64,000 bases of DNA from Faecalibacterium prausnitzii (GCA_004558805.1 SFDE01000002.1:1-64000); one strand, 5' to 3'. Positions 43,032-51,556 are shown, counted from the stretch's first letter. The notes: a model not told the origin generated them from the letters alone. Made by a program: numbers and translations.

Positions 43032-43523
43032 TTATACTCCAAACACCGTTTTTGTCAGCCGGATGCCTGCCGCCGTTTTCATGGTATGTTCCATAAAAGA
43101 TCGGATCGCCTGCTGGCTGTACCCGCTTTCGGATGCATTGACGATATAATCCGCTTCGATCAGGATCTGGTAGTCGATGCCATCGATCTGCTCCGGGCTA
43201 TGGTGGTGCCCCACCAGATAAGCTACCCTATCAATTTGTGCCGCCGTCATGCCGGTATCTGCCAAAAACGCCCGCACCAACGGGTCGCCTTCCTGCTCCT
43301 GATAGCTGCCGTTGGTGTTGCCATATTTTTTGCGGCAGAGCGGACAGGCAATGTCGTGAGTGATCGCCGCCACTTCCAGAATAAACTGGGTCTCTGCGTC
43401 CAGCCCTTCCAGTTCACCGATGGTTTTGGCATAGGTCCACACGCAGCTCAGGTGCGTGATATCGTGAATGTTCCTCTCGGAAAAGGCGATCATCTTTTCC
43501 ATGATCTGTGCAATGGTCATCAT
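43032..43523 (-). CDS. HD-domain phosphohydrolase
   Basis: The 163-residue protein has an HD domain: a first His in RNIHDITHLSCVWTYAKTI, then AAITHDIACPLCRKKYGNTN with the HD pair, and LVGHHHSPEQIDGIDYQILI with later metal-binding residues. HD proteins hydrolyse nucleotides or phosphomonoesters with a metal. GGAAGGAAAACCCAA precedes two adjacent ATGs; the first is used here. No other gene nearby hints at the substrate. Confidence 0.9.
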   Translation of the reverse strand: MMTIAQIMEKMIAFSERNIHDITHLSCVWTYAKTIGELEGLDAETQFILEVAAITHDIACPLCRKKYGNTNGSYQEQEGDPLVRAFLADTGMTAAQIDRVAYLVGHHHSPEQIDGIDYQILIEADYIVNASESGYSQQAIRSFMEHTMKTAAGIRLTKTVFGV

Positions 43524-43568
43524 TTGGGTTTTCCTTCCCTACTCGTTGACGTGCATTGGTTTTCTCGG

Positions 43569-43706
43569 TTATTTTGACTGTGCAAACTGATACGCCTGCC
43601 TGATCCAGTCAAACAGTTCTTCGTCCAGATCAGACGGACTGGTGATGATAAAATGGGTCGTCCGCCACTCTGGATGCGGCTCGGTTTTTACCGCTATCCG
43701 GCTCAC
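43569..43706 (-). CDS. Possible 45-residue ORF coupled to the GNAT gene, or a C-terminal relic
   Basis: A GTG overlapping the GNAT stop (GTGA, 43703-43706) opens a frame of 45 residues: SRIAVKTEPHPEWRTTHFII, TSPSDLDEELFDWIRQAYQ, FAQSK. It is strongly protein-like and ends properly at 43569. It resembles the end of a longer protein rather than a complete fold, so it may be a relic read by coupling. Family uncertain. Confidence 0.45.
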   Translation of the reverse strand: MSRIAVKTEPHPEWRTTHFIITSPSDLDEELFDWIRQAYQFAQSK

Positions 43707-44173
43707 AGGATATATTCCATCTGGCGTTCCTTTGTTTTCATACCCATTTTTTCGTAGAAGTGTTCTGCCGAGGTGTTTCCTGCCCAGACGTTCAGCGTCA
43801 CCTCATAGCAGCCTTGCTCTTTTGCCTGCTGCTTTACATATTCAAACAGGCTTTCTCCGATGTGCTGTCCCCGTGCCTGCTGGTCAACGCACAAATCGTC
43901 GATGAACAATGACTTAAAGGGCACCATATTCGTAGAAAATGGCTGCTTCTGCACTTGACAGAAGGCATAACCCATACACACATCATCCTCGTTCACAGCA
44001 ACATAGATGGGTTTATCTTCCCTCTTCAAAAGTTCAGCCAGTTCGCAGACAGTGTATTTGGTGGTGCCGGAAATAAAAACATCCGGACGGATCTCTGCAT
44101 GGATCTGCAATACTTGCCCCAGCAGCGCAAGAAGTCTGGGAATATCTTTTTCCTCTGCCTTACGGATCTTCAT
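43703..44173 (-). CDS. GNAT-family N-acetyltransferase
   Basis: From the ATG at 44173 (GAAAGTGAA in front) there are 156 residues. MKIRKAEEKDIPRLLALLGQ opens the fold; LFIDDLCVDQQARGQHIGES contains the acetyl-CoA loop (QARGQHIG in place of the usual R/QxxGxG), and LNVWAGNTSAEHFYEKMGMK is the C-terminal motif. It acetylates an amine on an unknown small molecule or protein. A tiny frame overlaps its stop codon and may be co-translated. Confidence 0.92.
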   Translation of the reverse strand: MKIRKAEEKDIPRLLALLGQVLQIHAEIRPDVFISGTTKYTVCELAELLKREDKPIYVAVNEDDVCMGYAFCQVQKQPFSTNMVPFKSLFIDDLCVDQQARGQHIGESLFEYVKQQAKEQGCYEVTLNVWAGNTSAEHFYEKMGMKTKERQMEYIL

Positions 44174-44279
44174 TTCACTTTCCCTCAAACCTTTCTCAGA
44201 GCCGCTCGTTTTCTGCGGCGGTTCCTGCAAAGATTATACCACGTTTCCCGCCAAAGCGGTATAGGTCTGCCCTGTGCTT

Positions 44280-44999
44280 TTAATCCAGAATTTTACCGTC
44301 AATGGAGATGGTGACCACTTGCCACGGAATGAACTTTCCGCTGGTCTGCAGCGCCTTTTTCGCTGCCATCTCCAAGCCGCCGCAGCAGGGCACCTCCATG
44401 CGGAGGATGGTCACACTCTGGATGTCGTTGCTGCGCAGGATCTCGGTGAGTTTTTCGCTGTAATCCACAGCGTCCAGCTTCGGGCAGCCGATGAGGGTCA
44501 CTTTGCCGCGCATAAACTCCTGATGGAAATTGGCGTAGGCGTATGCCGTGCAGTCCGCTGCGATCAGTAGCTTTGCGCCCTCAAAGTAGGGCGCATGGAC
44601 AGGTGCCAGCTTGATCTGCACCGGCCAGTTGCGGAGCCGGGAAACGGACTGCATAGGAGCAGAAGCCACACTTTCGGCAGCCTCCGTCTGTTCCAGCATC
44701 CGCATCCGGGAGCCGGGGCAGCCGCCCTCGTGGAGGTGCTTCATCTTCTCCTGCAATTCCTTTTTCTTTTTGTTCTCCTGCACCGCCGCCTCGTCGTAGG
44801 CAGGGGCTTCCCGCTCTTCAAAGGTGATGGCTCCGGTGGGGCAGCCCGGCAGACAGTCGCCAAAGCCATCGCAGAAATTCTCCCGCACCAGCTTTGCTTT
44901 GCCGTTGATGATGTCAATGGCTCCCTCGTGGCAGGCGGTTGCGCACAAGCCGCAGCCGTTGCATTTTTCTTCGTCAATATGGATGATCTTCCGAATCAT
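44280..44999 (-). CDS. 4Fe-4S ferredoxin-type protein, Hcp-partner like
   Basis: The ATG at 44999 (ACAGGAGAG in front) gives 239 residues. Two 4Fe-4S motifs come first: CNGCGLCATACHEGAIDI and NFCDGFGDCLPGCPTGA. After a charged helix and the motif CPGSRMRML (about 110), the C-terminal half has LLIAADCTAYAY, TLIGCPKLD and EVPCCGGLE, three more Cys sites. Proteins of this build are found with Crp/Fnr regulators and hybrid-cluster protein in clostridia, linked to nitrosative stress. Here the Crp gene is divergent; hcp is not in the window. Confidence 0.85.
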   Translation of the reverse strand: MIRKIIHIDEEKCNGCGLCATACHEGAIDIINGKAKLVRENFCDGFGDCLPGCPTGAITFEEREAPAYDEAAVQENKKKKELQEKMKHLHEGGCPGSRMRMLEQTEAAESVASAPMQSVSRLRNWPVQIKLAPVHAPYFEGAKLLIAADCTAYAYANFHQEFMRGKVTLIGCPKLDAVDYSEKLTEILRSNDIQSVTILRMEVPCCGGLEMAAKKALQTSGKFIPWQVVTISIDGKILD

Positions 45000-45028
45000 A
45001 TCTATACTCTCCTGTTGTGGGTGTTTTT

Positions 45029-45057
45029 TTGCATTTGCAGCCTTATTATAGTATACT
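45029..45057 (+). promoter_or_regulatory. Promoter of the Crp/Fnr gene
   Basis: TTGCAT (45029-45034), 17 bases, TATACT (45052-45057), in the divergent region with the ferredoxin gene. A CTTGT...ACAAG imperfect dyad (about 45063-45090) follows and could be an operator. Confidence 0.7.
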
Positions 45058-45099
45058 AAAGGCAACTTGTATGTTTGAATTCCAACAAGGAGAGCCTTT

Positions 45100-45765
45100 A
45101 TGCAAAAATATCTGCCTGTTCTGCGGAACTGCCCCTTCTTTACCGGACTTACCGATGATGAGATCTTGTCCATCCTGCACTGTGTCAGTGCAGCGAAAAT
45201 CACCCGCCCCCGGGGTTCTTATATCTTCCGTGCCGGAGATTCCACAGAGGTCATGGGGCTCATGCTGTCCGGCTCTACCCTAGTGATACAGGAGGATCTT
45301 TGGGGGCACCGCAACATCCTGTCCAAATGCAATACCGGGGACTTTTTCGGCGAGCCTTACGCCGCCACCCCCGGTGCCATCCTGAACATCAGCGTAGTGG
45401 CAGAGGAGGATTGCGAAATTCTGCTGCTCAACGTCAAGCGGCTGCTCACCTCCTGCCCCACCGCCTGCGACCATCACCAGAAACTCATCCGCAATCTGGT
45501 CAGCGTTCTGGCAAACAAAATACTGCTTTTTAACGATAAGATCACCCATGTCAGCAAGCGCACCACCCGGGAAAAGCTGCTGTCCTACCTGTCTGCCGAG
45601 TCCATCCGGCAGTCCTCCCTCTCCTTTGATATCCCCTTTGACCGTCAGCAGCTGGCAGATTTTCTCTGCGTGGAGCGTGCCGCCATGTCGGTGGAGCTTT
45701 CCAAGCTGCAAAAGGAAGGGCTGCTGGTCACCAAACGGAATCATTTTGAGCTGTTGACCCGTTGA
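45100..45765 (+). CDS. Crp/Fnr-family regulator
   Basis: The 221-residue protein has a cyclic-nucleotide-binding-type beta barrel (about 15-120, PRGSYIFRAGDSTEVMGLML) and a Crp-type HTH (about 150-215, FDRQQLADFLCVERAAMSVE). CAAGGAGAGCC precedes the ATG. The position of effector residues does not match cAMP-binding Crp, so another signal is likely. It is divergent from the 4Fe-4S protein gene, its likely target, in a pairing known from nitrosative-stress loci of anaerobes. Confidence 0.92.
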   Translation: MQKYLPVLRNCPFFTGLTDDEILSILHCVSAAKITRPRGSYIFRAGDSTEVMGLMLSGSTLVIQEDLWGHRNILSKCNTGDFFGEPYAATPGAILNISVVAEEDCEILLLNVKRLLTSCPTACDHHQKLIRNLVSVLANKILLFNDKITHVSKRTTREKLLSYLSAESIRQSSLSFDIPFDRQQLADFLCVERAAMSVELSKLQKEGLLVTKRNHFELLTR

Positions 45766-45829
45766 CCGCTCCATGCGCCGCCTGCAGGTATTTTCACCGG
45801 GCAGTTTTCCCCTGTCAGGATGTGCGAAC

Positions 45830-45868
45830 ATAAAAACAGCGGACAACCGTTTTAGGGTCGTCCGCTGA
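45830..45868 (-). terminator. Terminator of the alpha/beta hydrolase
   Basis: CAGCGGAC pairs with GTCCGCTG; the minus-strand tail TGTTTTTA follows. Confidence 0.65.
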
Positions 45869-45911
45869 AGGGATGGTTTGATCTTGTTGGTCGAATAATG
45901 GAAATTGTCTG

Positions 45912-46727
45912 TTATAAAATATCAGCAACCAATTCCTCTATCAAATGATTCACCTGTTCAGGTTTGTCTGTATTGGAATTGTGTCCTGCTCCTTCGATCC
46001 ACGTCAAAGGAATATTCGTATTGCGATGCCATGCTTTGTTGTACCGTATACACGAACCGGCGTGATCTTTTGTGCCGCATATCAGCAACGCCGGACACTT
46101 GATCTCATACGGCAGGTCCTTCTCCATAGCCGCTGCCAAAATACGAAAACCATGTCCGGCAATTTGCGCATAGCGCTTCTGGTTTCCGTCATAAGTCAGC
46201 ATCATTTCACGCATGAGGTTTCTACCGTAATCAGACGTGGCAACGCCTTCCGACCCCGATTTCAGGAGCCATTTCCACGGATAGTGAGCATATACCGGTT
46301 CCATCCGTTTCAAAAGCCAAATTTCAACTGCCGTCACATAGCTTCGTTGCAGCGGTGCAGAGTCAATGGAGACAAAGCCTGTCATTTTGTCTGGGTAAAG
46401 CTGCGCATAAGCCTGTCCCACATATCCGCCCATAGACTGCCCGATAATAACAGGCTTTGTAATTCCTTCTTGGTTTAAGATATCGTCCAGCCATTTTGCC
46501 TTATCGAACAGATCAAAATCAAACCGAAACGACCATGAGGAGCCGTGTGCCGGCGCATCCCAGACGATAACATTATACCTGCTCTCGAAATACTGAATCT
46601 GCTTATCAAACAGTCGATGATCCGCAGTCAATCCCGGCAGAAAAACAAGAGTAATTGTATCCGGGTTTGACACGCTCACCCAATAGTGAATCGTTCCGCA
46701 ACGAGTCTGATATGTCCGTTCCTCCAT
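45912..46727 (-). CDS. Alpha/beta-fold hydrolase
   Basis: From the ATG at 46727 (GGGAGGAAAGC in front) there are 271 residues. LVFLPGLTADHRLF is the oxyanion region, VIIGQSMGGYVGQAYAQLYP the GxSxG nucleophile elbow (GQSMGG), LICGTKDHAGSC the acid segment and IEGAGHNSNTDKPEQVN the catalytic His. It is a cytosolic esterase or lactonase-like enzyme of unknown substrate. Its promoter carries the conserved dyad at 46764-46793, which links it in control to the gyrI-like/msrA unit and the Gfo/Idh gene. Confidence 0.93.
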   Translation of the reverse strand: MEERTYQTRCGTIHYWVSVSNPDTITLVFLPGLTADHRLFDKQIQYFESRYNVIVWDAPAHGSSWSFRFDFDLFDKAKWLDDILNQEGITKPVIIGQSMGGYVGQAYAQLYPDKMTGFVSIDSAPLQRSYVTAVEIWLLKRMEPVYAHYPWKWLLKSGSEGVATSDYGRNLMREMMLTYDGNQKRYAQIAGHGFRILAAAMEKDLPYEIKCPALLICGTKDHAGSCIRYNKAWHRNTNIPLTWIEGAGHNSNTDKPEQVNHLIEELVADIL

Positions 46728-46763
46728 TGAGCTTTCCTCCCATAACTTCTGATTGTCTCCCTC

Positions 46764-46793
46764 AGTATACCATGCTTTTCCCCTGCGGAAAAG
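46764..46793 (-). promoter_or_regulatory. Dyad-type promoter, copy 3 (alpha/beta hydrolase)
   Basis: CTTTTCCGCAGGGGAAAAG on the minus strand (46775-46793), then CATGG and TATACT (46764-46769). The 7-bp arms are perfect. Arrangement identical to the other two copies. Confidence 0.78.
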
Positions 46794-46860
46794 CTTCTCC
46801 GGCAAAAATCCGCACCCTTGCACATACAATCTAACAACTATGTACCGGGAGGGATCTCAT

Positions 46861-47487
46861 ATGCTGCTGACCTTGCTGCAATTTTTTGCCACAAAATTTC
46901 TGTTTCTGGCGCTCCATCTGGAAAGCGGCTGCTTTCCGCGCCCGCTCACAGCCCGGGAGGAAGCTGCTGCCTTAAGTGCCCTGCACGCCGGTGATTCCGC
47001 AGCGCGGGAAAAGCTGATCCGTCACAATCTGCGGCTGGTAGCGCACATCGTAAAAAAATACTACGCCCTGCCGGGCGATCAGGAGGATCTTGTTTCCATC
47101 GGCACCATTGGACTGATGAAAGCAGTAGATACCTTTGATGCCGCACGCAAGGCGCGGTTTTCCACTTATGCCAGCCGCTGCATTGAAAATGAGATCCGGA
47201 TGCAGTTCCGGCGGGAGCGAAAAAACGGGCAGACCGTGTCCCTGCAGGAAGCTCTGGAAGCCGACGGTGAGTCGGCATTGACCCTTACCGACGTGCTGCA
47301 GGACAGCTTTTGCATGGAGGACAGCTGCGAGAAAAAGGAGGACATCCGTCGGCTGCGGCAGCTGCTGGAGACCCTCCCCGCCCGGGAGCGGCAGATCCTT
47401 CTGCTGCGGTACGGCATCGCCGGGCAGCCGCCTCTGACTCAGATGGAGGTGGCTGCGCTGCTGCACATCAGCCGGAGCTATGTATAG
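46861..47487 (+). CDS. sigK: Sporulation sigma factor K-like, C-terminally truncated
   Basis: The ATG at 46861 (CGGGAGGGATCTC in front) gives 208 residues. A hydrophobic pro-like N-terminus leads to FPRPLTAREEAAALSALHAG and LIRHNLRLVAHIVKKYYALP, SIGTIGLMKAVDTFDAARKA and TYASRCIENEIRMQFRR (region 2), as in SigK. Region 4 has ERQILLLRYGIAG and MEVAALLHISRSYV, where a TAG stops it; relatives go on with about 15 more residues of the recognition helix and tail. Loss of half the -35-binding HTH should impair promoter recognition. It may be a decaying gene in a lineage that no longer sporulates. Confidence 0.85.
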   Translation: MLLTLLQFFATKFLFLALHLESGCFPRPLTAREEAAALSALHAGDSAAREKLIRHNLRLVAHIVKKYYALPGDQEDLVSIGTIGLMKAVDTFDAARKARFSTYASRCIENEIRMQFRRERKNGQTVSLQEALEADGESALTLTDVLQDSFCMEDSCEKKEDIRRLRQLLETLPARERQILLLRYGIAGQPPLTQMEVAALLHISRSYV

Positions 47488-47579
47488 CATCTTTCCTATT
47501 ATAATGATATCATCGTACAGCGTTTTGACATCCCGGTGCCGCCTTTACATATGTGTCGGAGCCTTCCCTGCCGGTGCGG

Positions 47580-48470
47580 TCAGAGAGGAAGCTCCGGTCC
47601 GGAGGCAAGGCGGATGAAGGCACTCATCTCCCGGGTGCAGCACTTGTCGCAATGGTAGAACATCTGCCGGTACATGGTGATCCGGAAATCCGACACCTCC
47701 AAAATCCTCAGGGTTCCCCTTGCAGCGGGCTCGGTCACCGCAAAGCGGGGCAGCAGCGAGATGCCGGAGGAATGCTCCAGCATCTTTATAATAAAGGAAG
47801 TGTCGCTGATCTCCAGCGCCGGGGTCAGCTCGATCTGCCGGGAGGCAAGGAAGTTGTCAAAGGTGTGGCGGTAGTTGGCGTTGCGCTCGGTGAGGAAGAA
47901 GGGCTTGTCCAGCAGTTCCTCCACCCGATAGGGACCGGGATGTCCAAGGTCGATGTCCGGAGACGCCACGAACACCACCTCCTCCGGCACCTCATTGCAC
48001 TTGTGCCAGTTGTTGGAGTAGCGGGGCTCGTCCAGAATGCAGATCAGATCCACATCCCCCCGCTCCATTTTTTCGATCAGCTCCTCCGGGGAACCGGTGG
48101 TGACCCGGAGGCTTACCTTTGGGTTCTCCTGTCGGAACTGCCGCATGAGCCCCGGCAGACGGAAAAAGCACAGAGACTCCAGGGTGCCGATGTGCAGACA
48201 GCCATTCAGATCAGTGTCTCCGCTCATTGCCTGTCGGGCATTTTGGATGGTGTCCAGAATGGAGTGGGCATATTCCAGAAAATGCCGTCCCTGGGTAGTC
48301 AGGATCACCCGCTTGCCCATACGGTCGAACAACCGCACGCCCAGTTCCTCTTCCAGCGCCTTGATCTGCACGGTGACGGCAGACTGGGAGTAACCCAGAC
48401 TTTCGGCAGCTTTGGAAAAGCTCTGGAACTGGGCGGCGCGGATCAAGGTATTCAGCTGACGCACTTCCAT
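47580..48470 (-). CDS. LysR-family regulator, divergent from the serine operon
   Basis: The 296-residue protein starts with a LysR HTH (MEVRQLNTLIRAAQFQSFSK, then LGYSQSAVTVQIKALEEELG) and has the two-lobed substrate domain (about 90-290). AAAGGAGC precedes the ATG. It is transcribed away from the DAACS transporter and sdaAB/sdaAA genes with about 200 bases between, the classic arrangement for a LysR controlling its neighbour; serine or a derivative is the likely effector. The C-terminus holds HCDKCCTREM, four Cys/His that could bind metal. Confidence 0.92.
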   Translation of the reverse strand: MEVRQLNTLIRAAQFQSFSKAAESLGYSQSAVTVQIKALEEELGVRLFDRMGKRVILTTQGRHFLEYAHSILDTIQNARQAMSGDTDLNGCLHIGTLESLCFFRLPGLMRQFRQENPKVSLRVTTGSPEELIEKMERGDVDLICILDEPRYSNNWHKCNEVPEEVVFVASPDIDLGHPGPYRVEELLDKPFFLTERNANYRHTFDNFLASRQIELTPALEISDTSFIIKMLEHSSGISLLPRFAVTEPAARGTLRILEVSDFRITMYRQMFYHCDKCCTREMSAFIRLASGPELPL

Positions 48471-48524
48471 GGCAAAGCTCCTTTGATATTAAGATTTTTA
48501 AACGATAACTTTATTTTTATGAAT

Positions 48525-48553
48525 TTGAATCATTTGTATGTCTATGTTATACT
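48525..48553 (+). promoter_or_regulatory. Promoter of the serine operon
   Basis: TTGAAT (48525-48530), 17 bases, TATACT (48548-48553). It lies in the AT-rich region between the divergent LysR gene and the transporter, with a 120-base leader. Confidence 0.8.
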
Positions 48554-48673
48554 AAATGTGTCAACACGTCAAGGTTTATTTTTGACGTTTCGGAAAATCG
48601 GTCGGCTGCTCTGCGGTGAAGAGAGCACTGCGGGGTACTCACAAGACCGAGTAGCAAAAGGAGGAAAATCTCT

Positions 48674-49894
48674 ATGGAAAAGAAAAAAGCAAAGCTTGGA
48701 TTGCTGCCGAAGCTGCTCATCGCCATTGTGCTGGGTATTGTCATCGGTCAGTTCTTCCCGGTGTGGTTCTGCCGCGTGGTCGTTACGGCTTCCGGCATCT
48801 TCAGCTCGTTTCTGAAGTTCATCATCCCTCTGATGATCGTGGCATACGTCACCATGGGTATTGCCGATCTGAAGAGCGGCGCAGGCAAGCTGCTGATCAT
48901 CACCGTGGCACTCGCCTACGGCTCCACCCTGATCGCAGGCTCCGCATCCTATCTGGTGTCTGCCAGCCTGTTCCCCAGCTTCATGAGCGAGGGCGCTCTG
49001 GAGCAGATCGCTGCTACTGCTGACAACTCTCTTGCCAGCTACATCTCCATCTCCATCCCCCCGATCCTGGACACCCTCTCTGCTGTGGTCCTCGCCTTTG
49101 TGCTGGGTCTGTGCCTGTCCACCCTGCGGGGCAAGACCATCGGCGATACCCTTTATAACGGCATGAAGGACTTCTCCGGCATCATCGATCAGGTGCTGCA
49201 CTCCGTTATCATCCCCCTGCTGCCCCTGTACGTCTGCGGTACCTTCATCGACATGACCAAGTCCGGCAAGACCTTTGCCATCCTGGGCATCCTGTGGAAG
49301 GTGTTCCTGGTGGTCATCATCATGCACCTGGTCTGCATCTTCCTGCAGTTCTGCATTGCAGGCGCTGTGAGCCACAAGAGCCCCATCAAGATGATCCGCA
49401 ACCAGATCCCCGGCTACACCACCGCTCTGGGCACCCAGTCCTCTGCTGCTACCATCCCCGTCAACCTGCAGTGCGCTGCTGCTGACGGCGTCAGCGAGCA
49501 GATCCGCAACTTCGTGGTTCCTCTGTGTGCCAACATCCACATGGCTGGCTCCATGATCACCATCACCGCCTGCGCTACCGCTGTCTGCCTGATGAACCAG
49601 CTGCCCATCAGCCTGGGCATCGTGGTTCCCTTCATCATGACTCTGGGCGTTGCCATGGTTGCTTCTCCCGGCGCTCCCGGCGGTTCCATCATGACCGCTC
49701 TGCCCTTCCTGTACATGGTCTTCGGTGCTGAGGCAGGCGACCCCAACGGTCCCATCTGCGCCATCATGGTGGCTCTGTACATCACCCAGGACTCCTTCGG
49801 CACCGCCTGCAACGTCTCCGGCGACAACGCCATCGGTGTCATCGTGGAGACCATCTACCAGAAGTTCATCAACAAGAGCAAAGCAAAGGTCTGA
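48674..49894 (+). CDS. DAACS-family amino acid:cation symporter, probable serine carrier
   Basis: The 406-residue protein has eight helices and two re-entrant loops. Family marks: FIIPLMIVAYVTMGIADLKS, LGTQSSAATIPVNLQCAAAD (the SS loop of HP1) and NIHMAGSMITITACATAVCL, then SPGAPGGSIMTALPFL (HP2). It imports amino acids or dicarboxylates with Na+. AAAAGGAGGAAAATC precedes the ATG. Codon use is biased, as in highly expressed genes. Its place ahead of both serine dehydratase subunits points to serine (or threonine) as substrate. Confidence 0.9.
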   Translation: MEKKKAKLGLLPKLLIAIVLGIVIGQFFPVWFCRVVVTASGIFSSFLKFIIPLMIVAYVTMGIADLKSGAGKLLIITVALAYGSTLIAGSASYLVSASLFPSFMSEGALEQIAATADNSLASYISISIPPILDTLSAVVLAFVLGLCLSTLRGKTIGDTLYNGMKDFSGIIDQVLHSVIIPLLPLYVCGTFIDMTKSGKTFAILGILWKVFLVVIIMHLVCIFLQFCIAGAVSHKSPIKMIRNQIPGYTTALGTQSSAATIPVNLQCAAADGVSEQIRNFVVPLCANIHMAGSMITITACATAVCLMNQLPISLGIVVPFIMTLGVAMVASPGAPGGSIMTALPFLYMVFGAEAGDPNGPICAIMVALYITQDSFGTACNVSGDNAIGVIVETIYQKFINKSKAKV

Positions 49895-49935
49895 TACGGT
49901 TTTCCAGACCTTCTGACTGACAGGAGTGATATCCC

Positions 49936-50604
49936 ATGGCATTTATCAGTGTATTCGATGTTCTTGGTCCCAACATGATCGGACCGTCCAGCTCTCATAC
50001 TGCCGGTGCGGAGATCATTGCCTATCTGGCACAGAAGATGATCACCCCGCCCTTAAAGCGGGCAGACTTTACCCTTTACGGTTCCTTTGCCAAGACCTAT
50101 CACGGTCACGGCACCGACCGTGCGCTGCTGGGGGGCATCATGGGCTTCTCCGCCGATGATACCCGTATCCGGGATTCCTTTGCCATCGCCACCGAGCGGG
50201 GGCTGGCGTACAGCTTTACTCCCAACGAGAGCGAAACAGACGTCCACCCCAACACGGTGGACATCCGCATGGAGAACACTGCCGGACAGGTCATGACCGT
50301 GCGGGGCGAGTCTCTGGGCGGCGGCAAGGTACGCATCGTAAAGATCAACGGCGTGCAGGTAGACTTTACCGGGGAGTACAATGCCCTCATCGTAGTGCAG
50401 AAAGACAAGCCCGGCGTGGTGGCGCATATCACCAAGATCCTCAGCGAACGGGGCGTGAACATTGCGTTCATGCGCCTGTTCCGGGAGGGCAAGGGTCATA
50501 CCGCCTATACCATCGTGGAGTCGGACCAGCGCCTGCCCGAAGGTGTGGCACAGCTGCTGCTGGAGAACCGCAACATCAGCGATGTGATGATCGTGCAGCC
50601 GTAA
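49936..50604 (+). CDS. sdaAB: L-serine dehydratase, iron-sulfur dependent, beta subunit
   Basis: The 222-residue subunit has FDVLGPNMIGPSSSHTAGA, the substrate-binding SSSHT motif, GHGTDRALLGGIMGF, and a C-terminal ACT domain (about 145-222, IVVQKDKPGVVAHITKILSE) that may sense serine. CAGGAGTGATATCCC precedes the ATG. It pairs with the alpha subunit encoded 15 bases downstream; the complex turns L-serine into pyruvate and ammonia in the cytoplasm, feeding fermentation. Confidence 0.96.
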   Translation: MAFISVFDVLGPNMIGPSSSHTAGAEIIAYLAQKMITPPLKRADFTLYGSFAKTYHGHGTDRALLGGIMGFSADDTRIRDSFAIATERGLAYSFTPNESETDVHPNTVDIRMENTAGQVMTVRGESLGGGKVRIVKINGVQVDFTGEYNALIVVQKDKPGVVAHITKILSERGVNIAFMRLFREGKGHTAYTIVESDQRLPEGVAQLLLENRNISDVMIVQP

Positions 50605-50619
50605 GGAGGGACAGACTGG

Positions 50620-51495
50620 ATGAACATGGATTTCAAATCCGCAGAAGAGCTGCTGGAACTGTGTGAGCAAAACCAGCTGCCTATTTCTGAAGTAATGCGT
50701 CAGCGGGAGTGCATTCTGGGCGAGACGCCCCGGGATGCTGCCGACCACCGTATGGGCAAGGCATGGGAGATCATGAAATCTTCTGCCACCCAGCCGCTGA
50801 AAAAGCCCATCAAATCCATGGGCGGACTCATTGGCGGTGAGGCAAAAAAGCTGGAAGCACACTACAACCGCAAAAAGAGCATCTGCGGTGATGTGCTGGA
50901 CAAGGCAATGACCTACGCCATGGCAGTGCTGGAAGTAAACGCTTCCATGGGTCTGATCGTGGCAGCACCCACTGCAGGTTCTGCAGGCGTGGTGCCGGGC
51001 ATGATGTTGGCATTGCAGGAGAGCTACCGCATCTCCGATCAGCGCATCGTGGATGCTCTGTACAACGCCGGCGCCATAGGCTACCTTGCCATGCGCAACG
51101 CCACGGTGGCAGGCGCTGTAGGCGGCTGTCAGGCTGAGGTGGGCGTTGCATCTGCCATGGCGGCATCTGCAGCCGTGGAACTGATGGGGGGCACCCCTCA
51201 GCAGTGTCTGGATGCTGCCTCCACCGTGCTGATGAACATGCTGGGTCTCGTGTGCGACCCGGTGGGCGGTCTGGTGGAATATCCCTGCCAGAACCGCAAC
51301 GCTGCCGGCGTGGCAAACGCCCTGGTGGCAGCGGAGATGGCACTGAGCGGCATCCATCAGTTGATCCCCTTTGATCAGATGCTGGATACCATGTACACTG
51401 TGGGTCGTCATCTGCCCGCTGAGCTGCGGGAGACCGCACTGGGCGGCTGTGCCGCTACCCCCGCCGCCTGCGCCGCCTGCGGACGCTGCGGCTGA
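50620..51495 (+). CDS. sdaAA: L-serine dehydratase, iron-sulfur dependent, alpha subunit
   Basis: The 291-residue subunit has VLEVNASMGLIVAAPTAGSA and the cluster cysteines in VGGCQAEVGVASAMAA, GLVCDPVGGLVEYPCQNRNA. The 4Fe-4S cluster binds and activates serine and is oxygen-sensitive. AAGGAGGGACAGACTGG precedes the ATG. The tail, GCAATPAACAACGRCG, adds extra cysteines, as in other clostridial SdaAA. Last gene of the LysR-controlled serine operon; a strong terminator follows. Confidence 0.96.
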   Translation: MNMDFKSAEELLELCEQNQLPISEVMRQRECILGETPRDAADHRMGKAWEIMKSSATQPLKKPIKSMGGLIGGEAKKLEAHYNRKKSICGDVLDKAMTYAMAVLEVNASMGLIVAAPTAGSAGVVPGMMLALQESYRISDQRIVDALYNAGAIGYLAMRNATVAGAVGGCQAEVGVASAMAASAAVELMGGTPQQCLDAASTVLMNMLGLVCDPVGGLVEYPCQNRNAAGVANALVAAEMALSGIHQLIPFDQMLDTMYTVGRHLPAELRETALGGCAATPAACAACGRCG

Positions 51496-51509
51496 ACCAA
51501 ATTGTAAAG

Positions 51510-51556
51510 AAGGCTGCTGCATCGGGTGAAAGCCCCTGCAGCAGCCTTTTTGTTTT
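51510..51556 (+). terminator. Terminator of the serine operon
   Basis: AAGGCTGCTGCA pairs with TGCAGCAGCCTT, followed by TTTGTTTT. Confidence 0.88.
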
